DNA of 64,000 nt from Moringa oleifera. Taxonomy: Eukaryota; Streptophyta; Magnoliopsida; Brassicales; Moringaceae. The stretch is taken from contig JAJFZO010000168.1 of NCBI GenBank assembly GCA_021397835.1, forward strand, positions 248,001 through 312,000, read 5' to 3'. Below, in pieces: positions 10,440 through 21,290 of this stretch (its first letter is position 1; every line of letters starts with the position of its first letter). The notes under the pieces are model-generated. The model saw only the letters and a program-made list of their open reading frames with translations, searched no databases and was not told where the DNA came from. Made by a program: the position numbers and the translations under genes.

Positions 10440-11640
10440 AAAAAAAAAGTTAAGGACAAATGGTACCTTGATAATGGATGTTGAAGGCACATGATGGAAG
10501 ATGTAATAAAATTCTTGACACTTTTATGGAAGAAAGAAGGTTATGTGACCTTTAGAGACAACACCAAGGGTAAAATTATTAGAAACAGTAACATAGGTAA
10601 TTTCATTTCACTATGATTGAGAATATGTTATTTGTTGATGGATTAAAACATTACTTTTTCAATATTAGTCAACTGTGTAATAAAGCATACGAAGTTGTGT
10701 TTGAAAAGGATAGATGTATTACAGAAGATGTTGCAAGTCATGAACTTTTATAGGTAAGCAAGACATGTACAAATGTATGCATTGTAGATATTTATAGATC
10801 ACTTTTTAAAGATGAAAATTGTCCCATCATTAGCAATGATGCATGGCTATCGCATGGGAGATTAGGTCATGCTAGCATAGATTTAATTTCAAAAATATCT
10901 AAAAGCAAATTAGTTAGTGGGCCTTCTCAAAAATAAATATGAAAAATAAAAAGTATGTGAGGCTTGTCAAATGAAAAAACAAGTTAAAAGCTCCTTCAAA
11001 CCTACAAAACACATCCACATCTAAGCCATTACAATTACTACATATAGATTTATTTGTACTACCTAGGACACGAAGCTTAGAAGAAAAATACTACACATTT
11101 ATAATAGTTAATGACTGCTCTAGGTTCACTTTGGTATTATTCTTAGGACATAACGATGTTGCATTGAGGCTTTCCTTAAGTTCTATAAAAGGTAAAAAAA
11201 GGAAAAGGGAGTATTATAGTAAGCCTTAGGAGTGACAATGGTGGAGAATTTGATAACGATGAAGTTGAGACTTATTATGATTTTAAAAAAGGGTTATAGT
11301 CATAACTTCTTCGCTCCTAGGACACCCCAATTAAATGTTGTTATAAAAAGAAAAAAAATTATCCAAGGAATTGCTAACAACATGTTTAACAAAAATATCT
11401 ACTTTAGTATTTTTGGACAAAAGTGATAAACTGCACTCTATTTTCTAATGAATAGGGTTTTAATTAGATATAAGATCAAGAAAACTCCATATGAGTTATA
11501 GATGGATAGAATCCCCAATATTAGTTATTTTAGGGTTTTTAGATATAAATGCGTCATCCTAAACATAAAGCAAAAAGTAAAAAAAAAAAATCGACTCAAA
11601 AACAAATGTAAGCATCTTCATAGGGTACTTCGTTACTAGC
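10440..11640 (+). pseudogene. Copia gag-pre-integrase and integrase region, degraded
   Basis: After the spacer of gag, frames recover a gag-pre-integrase segment (about 10780-10980) and then the integrase core: SKPLQLLHIDLFVLPRTRSL (11020-11080), YYTFIIVNDCSRFTLVLFLG (about 11090-11150) and, after several breaks, IFIGYFVTSKAYEVYNKSSM near 11610-11670. The aspartate of HIDL and the D of VND are the usual catalytic-core landmarks. Frameshifts, including one at an A-run near 11582, separate these blocks. Confidence 0.75.
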
Positions 11641-12059
11641 AAAGCCTATGAGGTCTATAACAAGAGTTCCATGATCGTGGATGAAACGATCCGTGTAGTA
11701 TTGGATAAGCAACCAACTTTAAGATAAGATAAGATAAGGAGTTGATGATGGACCATTAGAAATAACTAAGGAAACCAAGAAACTTGATATCTTTAAAAAG
11801 GTTAAAAAGTGATATAGAAAAATCCATTGTAATTATAGAAGATACCTTTAATAACCTCAATCATGACCTACTTAAAGAATGAAGAGTAGCTAGAGATCAT
11901 CCCATGGAACAAATCATAGGTAATCCATCTTAAGGGAGAAAGACTAAAGTATCCTTTAAGGAAGTGTGTGGCAACATTTCCTTTGTGTCTCAAATAGAAC
12001 TAAAAAGCATCAAAGAGACTGAGACAGATGAGTTTTTGATGAGAACTATGTAGGAAGAA

Positions 12060-12790
12060 TTAAATCAATTTAAGCAAAATCAAGTATGAGAACTTTTTCT
12101 AAAGCCTAGCGATTAATCTATTACAGGAACCAAATGGACATGTAGGAATAAAGTAAATAAGTTAGAACACATTGTCAGGAACAAGGCTAGACTAGTTGCA
12201 TAAGGATACAATCAAGGAGAAGGGATAGATTATAGGAAACATTTACACTAGTAGCTAGACTATAAAACATTAGGATGCTATATGCCTTTACTTCTTTCAT
12301 GGACTTCAAGCTCTTCCAAATGAATATACATAGTGCTTTTTTAAATGGATATATCATGTAAGGAGTCTATATAGAACAACCTCACATATTTATAAGTTAT
12401 GAGTGTCTTAGTCATGTTTATAAATTAAAGAAAGTCTTGCATAGATTAAAGCAAGCACCTAGAGCTTGGCATTAGAGGCTATTTAGTTTCCTTTTAACCA
12501 AGGACTTTGTAATAGAAAAAGTTGGCAACACTTTTTTTAGTAAAAAGAATAAGAAAGGTATGTTGATAATGCAAATTTATGTGGATTATATCATTTTTAG
12601 TGCCATTAATGTAGAACTTTATAATGAGTTTGGAAAACATATGCCAAAAGAGTTTAGAATGAGTATGATGGGAGAATTCAACTACTTTCTTGGTTTGCAA
12701 ATTAAATAACTAAGTGATGGCATATACGTTAACCAAAGCAAATGTGCTAAAGGCTTGCAAGCACTTTGGTATAAATAAGGGTAAGGATTA
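12060..12790 (+). pseudogene. Copia reverse transcriptase (RVT_2), degraded
   Basis: Recognisable RVT_2 blocks: RTRLD..HKDTIKEKG near 12180-12230, VYIEQPHIF near 12367-12390, YKLKKVLHRLKQAPRAWH near 12418-12470, MLIMQIYVDYIIF near 12560-12600 and MSMMGEFNYFLGLQIK near 12660-12707. The polymerase box, normally YVDD, reads YVDY here, which would abolish activity even without the stops and frameshifts. Confidence 0.83.
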
Positions 12791-12926
12791 TGTCATTCCC
12801 ATAGGCACCTTAAAAAAATTAAGCAAAAATGAAGAAGGTGTACAAAAAAATAGAAATGATAATATATAAAGGCATGATATAGTCATTTTTGTACTTAATG
12901 GCAAGTAAACCTATATACTAGTTAGT

Positions 12927-13550
12927 GTGTGCATGTGTGCTAAGTATCAAGCTAATCTTAAAAAATCACATCACAAAGCAGTAAAAAGAATACTTAGATA
13001 TCTTAAAGGAATCGTTGACTTAGGGTTATGGTATTCTAAAGGAACTAGCTTTAATTTAATTAGTTATTGTGATGTAAGTTATGCTAGTTGTTTCATAGAC
13101 CATGAGAGTACTAGTAAAACATGTCACTTTCTAGGATATTATTTAATTTCATGGTTCAATAGGAAACAAGACTCAGTTGCCTTATCCACAACTGAAGTAG
13201 AGTATATTACGGACAGTTATGCTCAAACCCTTTAGATGAAATAAACCTTTGGAGACTATGGCCTGACATATACACATATCCTTATTAGATCTAATAACAC
13301 TAATGCCATTAATATATCAAAAAATGTTGTCAAACATTCATGCAATAAGCACATAGAAATTATGCATCACTTTCTGCGTGATCATATGCACAAAGGTGAT
13401 ATGGTACTAGAATTTATGGTTATTGATGACCAGCTAGTAGACATGTTCACAAAACCATTAAATGATGATAGATTCATAAAGATAAGAAAAGAACTTGGAA
13501 TAAAAAGTCCAAAAGAGAGCAAAATTAACTTCTTACCCATTCAATTATAA
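12927..13550 (+). pseudogene. Copia RNase H, the longest open part of the Sirevirus-like element
   Basis: The open stretch 12927-13235 reads KAVKRILRYLKGIVDLGLWY, then a decayed catalytic segment SYCDVSYASC (usually YSDADYAGC), then NRKQDSVALSTTEVEYI. After a short break 13362-13550 reads MHHFLRDHMHKGDMVLEFMV and QLVDMFTKPLNDDRF, the conserved C-terminal end of plant copia Pol. The second copia landmark, ADIFTKPL, has become VDMFTKPL. Confidence 0.88.
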
Positions 13551-14279
13551 CTTTATAACTTGTTTTATATTATTAACTCATGATGTGGTTGGTTTGCTTG
13601 AGTTCTTGTTCTTGTATATCCTTTCATATTTATTAAGTAGTCTTAAATAAATACAAAGCTTGCGCCTTAATAAAACCAATTTGATTAAAGCTTCATTAGT
13701 TTTAGATCACATGAAATTGTATGAAATTAGTTTAAAATTTGATTTAGGCAAAAAAAAAAAAAAAAGTAAGGATGAATTGGTACTATCTAATTATCAGCTA
13801 TGGTACTAGTGTAGGTAGTAAGAGAACTACCCATATTGGTAGTACTAGTGTCGACTGACACTACAAAGTGTGGACTGGCAATAGCGATACACACACAGAG
13901 TAAGCTCACTAGTACAATTGTTGAAGGAATGATAATATCGATTTGTCAAGAGTACAAAATTTTTCCCTCCATTTTTTCCCCTAACTTCCTCGAAATCTCT
14001 CAAACTCTAGTTGTGCCCTCAATTCCAACAACCTATCTTTGTGCTTAAGCTAAAATTTTGGTCAAATCCAAGCCTCAAATACTTAAATCACATCATATTT
14101 CAAAGTTTCACTTTGAAATCGCTTGGGTTTCTAACCCAAATCACTCTCTATGATGAAATTCAAGGTTTGTGGTGGTCACAACAATTAGAGAGCCATCGAG
14201 GAGGCTAGAGGAGGGCAAAGCACAGGGGCAAGGTATGATGAGTCTCATCTTTGTAGGAATGAAGAAAGTAGAAACAAAT
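13551..14279 (+). other. Post-pol spacer of the Sirevirus-like element
   Basis: No protein family recognised. 13780-13910 is rich in GGTAGTACTAG-like words that resemble the U3 repeats of the LTR. Short open frames at 13836-14208 are not supported by any motif. Confidence 0.45.
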
Positions 14280-15135
14280 TTGAAATAGATATTAAGTTGC
14301 ATTATATCATAGTAAGAAGAAATATAAATTTTTTAGCACTTCTTAGTCTAGGAATTGAACTCATGATAGAAGCCCTAGAGTGGGAATCCATTTGTGTCAT
14401 TGATGAAGTTACCTACCCATTGCTAGTTAGAGTTTTCTATGCTAACTTGATGTTCTCTCTAGATAAAACTACTATCTTTAGTCGAATAGGTGAAAAATAA
14501 AATCAAAATTTTCTTTAAAGAACTAAGAAAAATTTTAGGTATACCTTGTGAAGGGCCCTTGGTTTATGATGCTAAGGTAAGCCCTGTGGTAGATGGGTTT
14601 AAGTATAAAGGGGCCCTAACTAACTTTTGTGTTCACATACCCACAAAAACCAAAGCCATAGGTGGCAAGCTTAAAATCCTTGCCTGAGCACTACATCAAA
14701 CTATAAGATTCATTTTCCTTGCTGACATGCATGTAGAGATGATGTATCCTTTATGGAGTTATATACTTAATAGAATGTTTAAAAGGTTACCATGTAATCT
14801 CTCTTACATTATGGCTAGACAATGAGTCATATTGTATAAAATAGTAATTTAACTATTCCTTATGGCATGTTCTTTACCTTAATATTTAGACATTTCAATA
14901 AACTTAGAGATAATAAGCCTCAACCAACGATACTTTTAACAAAAGCACTATGAAATACATGTGTCTAGTTAAAGTAGGTGTTGACCGGGTGAATGCCCTT
15001 AGTAGGACACATGTAAATGATAGAAATGAGGGAATGGACATGGATGACCTAAATGATGAAGCTTCTCATACTTTTATCAAAGAGATATCTAGTAAGGATA
15101 GATTAATAATTCCAGTACAAACACTTGCTCGTTAA
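14280..15135 (+). pseudogene. Post-pol coding remnant of the Sirevirus-like element (Transposase_32/env-like region)
   Basis: After Pol, frames read NINFLALLSLGIELMIEALE and YPLLVRVFYANLMFS (14310-14465), then YDAKVSPVVDGFKYKGALTN (14560-14625), then MHVEMMYPLWSYILNRMF (near 14728-14782) and IPYGMFFTLIFRHFN (near 14852-14900). This order resembles a protein called 'putative plant transposon protein' (Transposase_32 family), with a W-x-x-F..YP-x-LVREFYAN core and an LPYGM-x-LTRIF end. In Sireviruses this position holds the so-called envelope-like ORF. There are several stops and no clear signal peptide or membrane segment. The name is family-level only. Confidence 0.58.
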
Positions 15136-16103
15136 TGAAAGAAACATGAAAAGGGTTTCAATTTTGGTTTTTATGGTGATGAGCACCCTCTATTCTAATC
15201 GTAAATGTTTACAAAATTAGTGAAACAAATTTTCTTTTTATCTATGAATTTTTGTTCATTTCGTTTAAAATATACATGAGTTTTTGAATAATTGGCTTGA
15301 AGTTATTAGTTATTGAAAGGCTTTGATGGCTTTAAAAATATATTAAATATGTATATGGAGTTGAGGAAATTATTGACATATGTACAAAAGTGTTTACATC
15401 TTATATATTGATTTAAATGGATGAAATAGATGAGCATGGATTACAATAGTAAAAAGGAGGTTATGCTTAAATGAAAAATGAGTTCTTAAACCATTTTGTT
15501 TAAAATAGATGCATAAACTCAAGAGGAGTTCTTGCTTCAGGTTTCATTTACTTTTAAATTTCTTATTACTAAGCTCGTTCATCTTTCAAGTGTATTGGGG
15601 GAAACCCAAAGATATATTTTAGTGATCATTCTTAATAGAGGTTATGTCGATCTGTATATGGGTATAACAATCCACGTATACGAGTGATTATTGTTGTCTT
15701 GGTGAAATGATTTAAATGGTTTAAAACTTATTCTTTTAACCATAAAGCCTTCACAACTCAATCTTTTATTTTGTTTATATGTGCTTTGAAATTTGCTTAT
15801 TTTTGTACTATTATCTTCAAACTATATTTACTTGATCAAAACACCCTTATCCAACATGCTTGCTTATCTAAATATCTTTTTGGATGATGTCAAAAGGGAA
15901 AGAAATCATAAGAAAGCAGGCTAAATGTGCATCATAATGCAACATACATTATCATGCAAACATTTTATCCTTAATTGTGTTGTCATTTTAGATCTTTAAA
16001 ACTCTATAAATGTGCTAACTGTTGTAGTAAACTTCAAGCATGCCACATTGAATTTTAAAATATGCTTTATCTTTCTCTTCATCATAATGTGCTTGTCATT
16101 GTA
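15136..16103 (+). other. 3' untranslated region of the Sirevirus-like element
   Basis: A+T-rich sequence between the last coding remnant and the polypurine tract. Nothing else recognised. Confidence 0.5.
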
Positions 16104-16121
16104 AAAAAAAGAAAAGGAGAT
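16104..16121 (+). other. Polypurine tract
   Basis: AAAAAAAAGAAAAGGAGA directly before the 3' LTR is the plus-strand primer site expected at this place in a copia element. Confidence 0.72.
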
Positions 16122-17495
16122 TAATATCTCCATGATGCCATTAAGCAATAAATAGCTTAGATTTTGATGGCAACAAACTAGATTATGCATGATGTAATGA
16201 AATTGCTAAGTTAGCACAATGAAACTAAAAGATATCAAAAATGAAGTCTACAAGTAAGCATAAGAATCCAAACAAAGAAATAACAAGCTAGATCCTAGGT
16301 AGGATTAGACTTTAATATGCAATAGGTTATTTTACTAAAATATATAAGAAATCAAACTCACACTTCATGCATCTTCTCCTTTAAGCGTTGAACTTAAAAC
16401 AAATGGCTTTGACAAGATATTCAAAAGATTCTTAAGAAGGCTGTCAAATTGATCTCAACTTAGTAAAATACATTTGAGAAAAGGATTAAAAATAAACTCA
16501 AAAGAGAAAATAACAAGTAGGCGTAAGTGAAGGAGACAAGCAGTACTACTAGTATCTAATGGTACTACTACTGACAGTTACCACTAAAAGAGGGCCAGCA
16601 CCACCACTTAACCTACTACCTTTTTGAGGCATAAAGTTTTATCGATCATTATCAGAATTACCAGTGGTCAGCACTACCAGAAGGCTAAAAACACCGCCTT
16701 TAGACTTACTACTTCTTTGAGGAACAAAGTCTGATACTATTAGTCATTACTTGTACTACTAGTGATCGGAACCATCAGTGGACTATAGGTATCACTAATT
16801 GACCCACTGGACCTTTGAGGCATAAGGGTCTAGTACTACCAATCCTTCATCGGTATTAATAATTAATTCAAATTTTAAAGTGTCAACCACTCAAGCAATA
16901 CTATAAATTGTTAAATAGTAGAACCTATTCAAAATTTCAAAATCCATATTTTTGAATATAACGACTACATTTTTAAATCCAAGTATAAATACCTTTTTGA
17001 AATTCAAAAAACACATCTTTTTTTGCATCTCTCTAGCCATCCCACTTGCTCTCTAAGCTCAAAATTCTTAAAATCACTCATCTTTGAGTAAGGTATTGTA
17101 TTTGAACTTCATTATATTTGATCTGTTCTTGTGTAAGAGTTCATTAGTGCTTAAAGTATTTTTCTTTCAATGAGATCTGGGTATAAAGGTATGGGTATAC
17201 CTCATTGTATTAGATTTTGGTAAGAAAAATAACCAAGAAGTATTGCAAGAAAGTGAAGTAGTAAAACCTTCAAGCGGAGACTTGAGGTCGTGGATGTAAG
17301 CAAGATTTGACTGAATCACATAAATCTTGTGTTCAATTTCTCCTCCCCTTTTCCATTTATTTATTACACATATTAAATTTGTTTTTTGCATCATATTATT
17401 GAAAACTTACTTAAATGCATTTAATTAATCATGTAAGGAAAAAAATAATAATAAATACCTAATTCACCCTTTTTGGGTTGCCATTCATGGGGTCA
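16122..17495 (+). repeat. 3' LTR of Sirevirus-like copia
   Basis: Direct repeat of 7556-8825 with many substitutions and small indels. It ends near CACCCTTTTTGGGTTGCC, which resembles the CACCCCC..TTG end known from Sirevirus LTRs. Its U3 repeats (16600-16830) match those of the 5' LTR. Confidence 0.78.
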
Positions 17496-18539
17496 ATAAT
17501 ATGTTCTTGCCTATTAGTGCGTTGGTGTCATTCTCAATCTGTTGAGAGAATTAGTTTGCATAACTGTTCATAAGTAGCCATAATAAATCGGTTGCTATTA
17601 GTGGGTGTCACAAATGACTTTTTTTGGTTGGGCCTGATATGAGAAACTCTTTTTGTTTTGAAATTCTATTTTTAATTTTGATTTTAAATAAAAAGAAGAA
17701 TGAGTTACCGCTAATCTTTTTTTTTTAATGATGTGATTGGGTGTTAATATTATTTTAGAAACTTTTTTCTATAAAGCAAAAAAAAAAAAAAAAAAGAGCT
17801 CTATTTAAGAAAAATAAGCAATGGTCCACTTTACTAAAAGATTTGAGATTGGGAGTTAATTACATGTGAAGAAGGATTACACCTTTAAGAACGCTCAAGA
17901 ATTGATACCATTTAAACTAAACAATCTATCCTTTTGAATTACTTAAATTTAATGTTGATTTTAATATATAAATAACAAATATTTTATATATAAAGTAAGA
18001 TCGGTCTTTACTAATCTCAAATTTTTAGGAAAAGATGCCACATCAGACTTTATCAAGACATGATAAGATTTCAAAAATAATTTCATTATGTAATTTTATG
18101 CAAGAGTCATAGAATCCAATCAACACTGGATGTTTAGCTTAAAAACAAATATTTATTTTAGATTTTTAAGATTTGGAATATGAACTCTATCAAATTTCTT
18201 TCTCTAAAAAAATTTAAAATTATAGAATGCATCATTAAATTTGCAATGATAAATTAGATAAATAATAAATAATAAGAACATAAGTAATCATTTCTTTTAC
18301 TCATTTCGAATATCGATACAAATAAATAGGGAAAGAATTGTGCCTTCAGTGTGATTATGTATTCTCTCTTTACTAAACAACACTATAGAAATAAGAATCT
18401 TATTCTAAAGAAATTCTCTAAGAAGAAGCTTAAGAAACTACTCTATACTAGAGAGAATTTGAGTTAATTTGTTTCAAAAGTATAAGGGGTAGGGATCCTT
18501 TTTCCCTTAAAAAAAAAGGTCAATTTATACAAAAAAAAA
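17496..18539. other. No recognisable gene or element
   Basis: A+T-rich DNA with an A-run at 17779-17796. I found no supportable coding or repeat boundary. Confidence 0.45.
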
Positions 18540-18960
18540 AAATCTAGCTAAAATTTCGAAAATCCATTATTAGTAAAAGGACCACAACACTCTTTAATCA
18601 ATCGTAAATAAACTGCACTTTAATGCGTATTTCATAAGAACCTTCTATAACTTTTTTGAATCTTCAAGTTTTTTTGTCATCGACTAAGTCTTGAATCTCA
18701 AAATGAGATCAAAATCAATTGCATTAGTCTTTAGGCCTATCTAAATGTGAAATCATCACCAACCACATTTATAATCATTGAGTCCTAATGTGAGATCGTC
18801 ATCGATCACATCAGTGTTGTGAGATCATCATTAATCACATTAGTTTTGTGAGATCATCATCAATCACATCAGTGTTATAAGATCGTTAATCAATCACGAT
18901 TTACTAACATTTTAAAATCTCAATGTGAGATCAGTATTGATCATTTCAAGAAAACTTATA
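18540..18960 (-). repeat. Inverted LTR-related fragment with 29-bp tandem repeats
   Basis: Read on the minus strand this matches the upstream half of the ~735-bp LTR-like units at 23.4-32.8 kb: the 'GATCTCACAT' clusters, then GACTTAGTC, then ACTTGAAGATTCAA, then ATGCGCATTTTA-like words in the same order. On the plus strand 18790-18876 holds three 29-bp units starting GTGAGATC (18790, 18819, 18848), with degenerate units on both sides. The opposite orientation relative to the gag downstream is odd. Confidence 0.6.
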
Positions 18961-19299
18961 AATATTTTGTTTCAACACTTTCTTGCTTCTTTTTTCTCGA
19001 TGCAAGATTGGGAGGCAATGTTTCAACAATTTACCATGAATCATAATTGTCACATGTTAGCGAATGGTTGGATCAGTAATTATGATGTCGTTTTGAGTCT
19101 TGCGTTGTAGTCTTTATGTATTTTAATAACCCTATTTTTTCACCTCTACTTTTGATTTCATTCTCCACTATTACTTTACCTTCCTTCATAACTTGCTTCC
19201 TCTATAACCGCTCCCTTTGTAACTGCTGCCTCTACAACTCTAGTGAGTACTTTTTAATAACTTTTCTAACTTTTTTAGTAAGATTCTTGACTTTAGCTC

Positions 19300-21290
19300 C
19301 TTTTAACTATGAAAACCATAGAAGCCTCTTTTCTTACCCTTGAGTCTCTAGAAACTATTAGAGGCCAATATAATATTTTAATTATGTTCACCTTTTTACT
19401 TCTTTTAATGATAAAAGGTCATGGTCTAGCAAGCCCAATCATACCTATATCTTTGAAGAGTCTCTTCATGGTGGCCTTAGGCTACCACTTCATCCTTTTG
19501 CTATAAAGTTATGTAGTAGGAATAGGTTGTCCTATTTCTAACTTGTTACAAATGCTTAGAGACTCGTCTTAGGGTTTCTATTGATATGTATAGGCTTACG
19601 TGTTCAAATTATTTTTGTCAACTTTTTTTCAAAATTTGTTAAGCATGTTAGAAATTATGAAGGTGCTAGAAAATCTTATTCCAACTTTTTGTACTTTATT
19701 GCAAAGTTGTCGAACTTGTTCAATAGTGGCTTATTATTGCTGAATAAAGGCTAAAAGATGACGTATATTCGGGCCACTTATGATGAGCTATTTCTCGATC
19801 TCATATCATGAAAGGCTCCGAATACTACTTATGGCTCTACAAAAGAACTTAATACTTAATCTAAAGTTTTCTACCATTAGATAATGTCGACACTCACAAT
19901 ATCCAATTTTTCCTTACACTAGTCAAGTTGTTAATAGTTTATAATGTAGGAGCAAACTTTTTAAATAACGACACTATTGATCCTAATTTAACATTAGAAC
20001 CATCAATAGATAATTCCCTAACTCTATCTCCTAAACCTACCTTAAATCCTTTGTTGATGTTGCATCTAATCCATACTGAGCATTTATCACTAGATCCAAT
20101 CAACGAGAGGGCAAATTTTTGTCACCTCATTCTGATCTTACTTTTGCCATTAGTTACTTTTGTTTCTCTTATCCTTTCGTCTTTTAATTATCTATGCTAA
20201 TCTAACTTTCAATTCTTAATGTGCAAATAACAAAATAGCTACCAATTGAAGGCTTTGGATGGTGCATGATCTCACCAGATCATCTAGTCTAAGATTATGG
20301 CATCCAGCCATTACAGCTTTTCTTACTTTAATTGCTATCAAGATGAGGATTAGCTTCTTGATCATAAGGTGTTTAAATATTAGGATTGAGCAGCCGATCT
20401 CAATCCCAGCTAAAGAGAAAAGCAATTAAACTTGCCCCTAAGGCTTCTTCAAAGAAAGCTGAGGCAATCGTGAGCTTAATTTTTTGAGGCTGAGGTAGAT
20501 ATCTTAGCTTGTTTCAAAACACCCTAGATAAAGGCACCATTGATGCTTTGAGTAGCCCATTCTTTTTCCCTTTTGTCTACAACCTATTGATCAATGCATC
20601 CCTATTGGAGCATTAAACCTAAGGACACTAGCCATAACCCGACAATATCTTATGAAAGGATTTAAAAAGGCTTAATCTTGGCAAATCGAGAAAGGCTTGT
20701 AGAGTTATTCTTCCATACTTAGTAACTTTTTGTTTTCAAATGATGTAACATCTGTTTCTTATGTTGTATAATTTTCTTATGAACTGGCTTTGCTCATTGA
20801 GCGATATGAACTTGTGAGCAAACAAAATTGGCTGAAGGAGTTAAGTGTCGAAACTCAGCCAAACAACATAGTGAAATAAGAACAAAGTACTAAGTTTGAT
20901 GTTGAAATGGTAGTAGCATCGAAGACACCATTTGGGCCAAAGAGTTAGGCGCCGAAACTTAAGTAAACAACATGGTAAAATAAGAACAAAGCATTAAGTT
21001 TGATGTTGAAATGGTAGAAGTAGCTTATGAGTTGTTGCTTGCTCTCAAATCGGATACCCTAGATGAAGTTTAAAAACTTTATCTTGAAGTTGATCTAAGG
21101 TATTTAAAAAAGGTAGCTACTCCTTATGCCACTTCAGGAGGAAGCTTGGCTACTCTATCTGAGGATGCCCTAGTTGAAGTCACTCGTATTGCTAACATTC
21201 CAAATGAGCTGTTGGCCCTAATCTCAAATGAGGTGATAGTTCCATTAGAAGCTCTAACAAACACAAAGACCTCAACTTTTTGATGTGCTA
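19300..21290 (+). pseudogene. Gypsy-type gag region (Transposase_28-like), degraded
   Basis: A plus-strand frame reads LRLPLHPFAIKLCSRNRLSY near 19469-19530, then a stop-broken LVTNA-x-RLVLGFLLICIGL (19536-19600), then FSKFVKHVRNYEGARKSYSN near 19628-19690. PLHPF..NAW..L.GF is the signature of the 'putative gypsy type transposon' domain. Further on come a basic linker (KLAPKASSKKAEAI near 20430), ELALLIERYELVSKQNWLKE (20775-20835) and a final open stretch from about 21005 to 21281. Many stops are present. I infer the gag of a large gypsy-type element whose LTRs are the repeats at 23419-32802. No pol was recognised. Confidence 0.6.
20835..21020 (+). repeat. 82-bp direct duplication inside the gag remnant
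   Basis: 20835-20916 and 20939-21020 are about 85% alike. Both run from AAGGAGTTA-like sequence to GATGTTGAAATGGTAGAAG, offset 104 bp. It lengthens the predicted coiled-coil tail region. Confidence 0.8.

Larger units (their letters stand above)
7556..17495 (+). mobile_element. Sirevirus-like Ty1/copia element, near full length, inactivated
   Basis: About 9.9 kb bounded by two diverged direct LTRs (7556-8825 and 16122-17495). Inside, in order: gag with a zinc knuckle, gag-pre-integrase, integrase, RT, RNase H, then a roughly 2.5-kb post-pol region with an extra coding remnant, a polypurine tract and the 3' LTR. Long LTRs, the copia domain order and additional sequence after RNase H fit the Sirevirus (SIRE/Maximus) lineage. 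Many stops and frameshifts occur in every domain, and LTR divergence is considerable, so the insertion is old. No target-site duplication could be assigned with confidence. Confidence 0.82.

Noticed and set aside
18790..18876. Operator-like repeated palindromes as a regulatory site
   Set aside because: The 29-bp units belong to an LTR-related repeat seen elsewhere in the window, so a regulator binding site is not needed to explain them.
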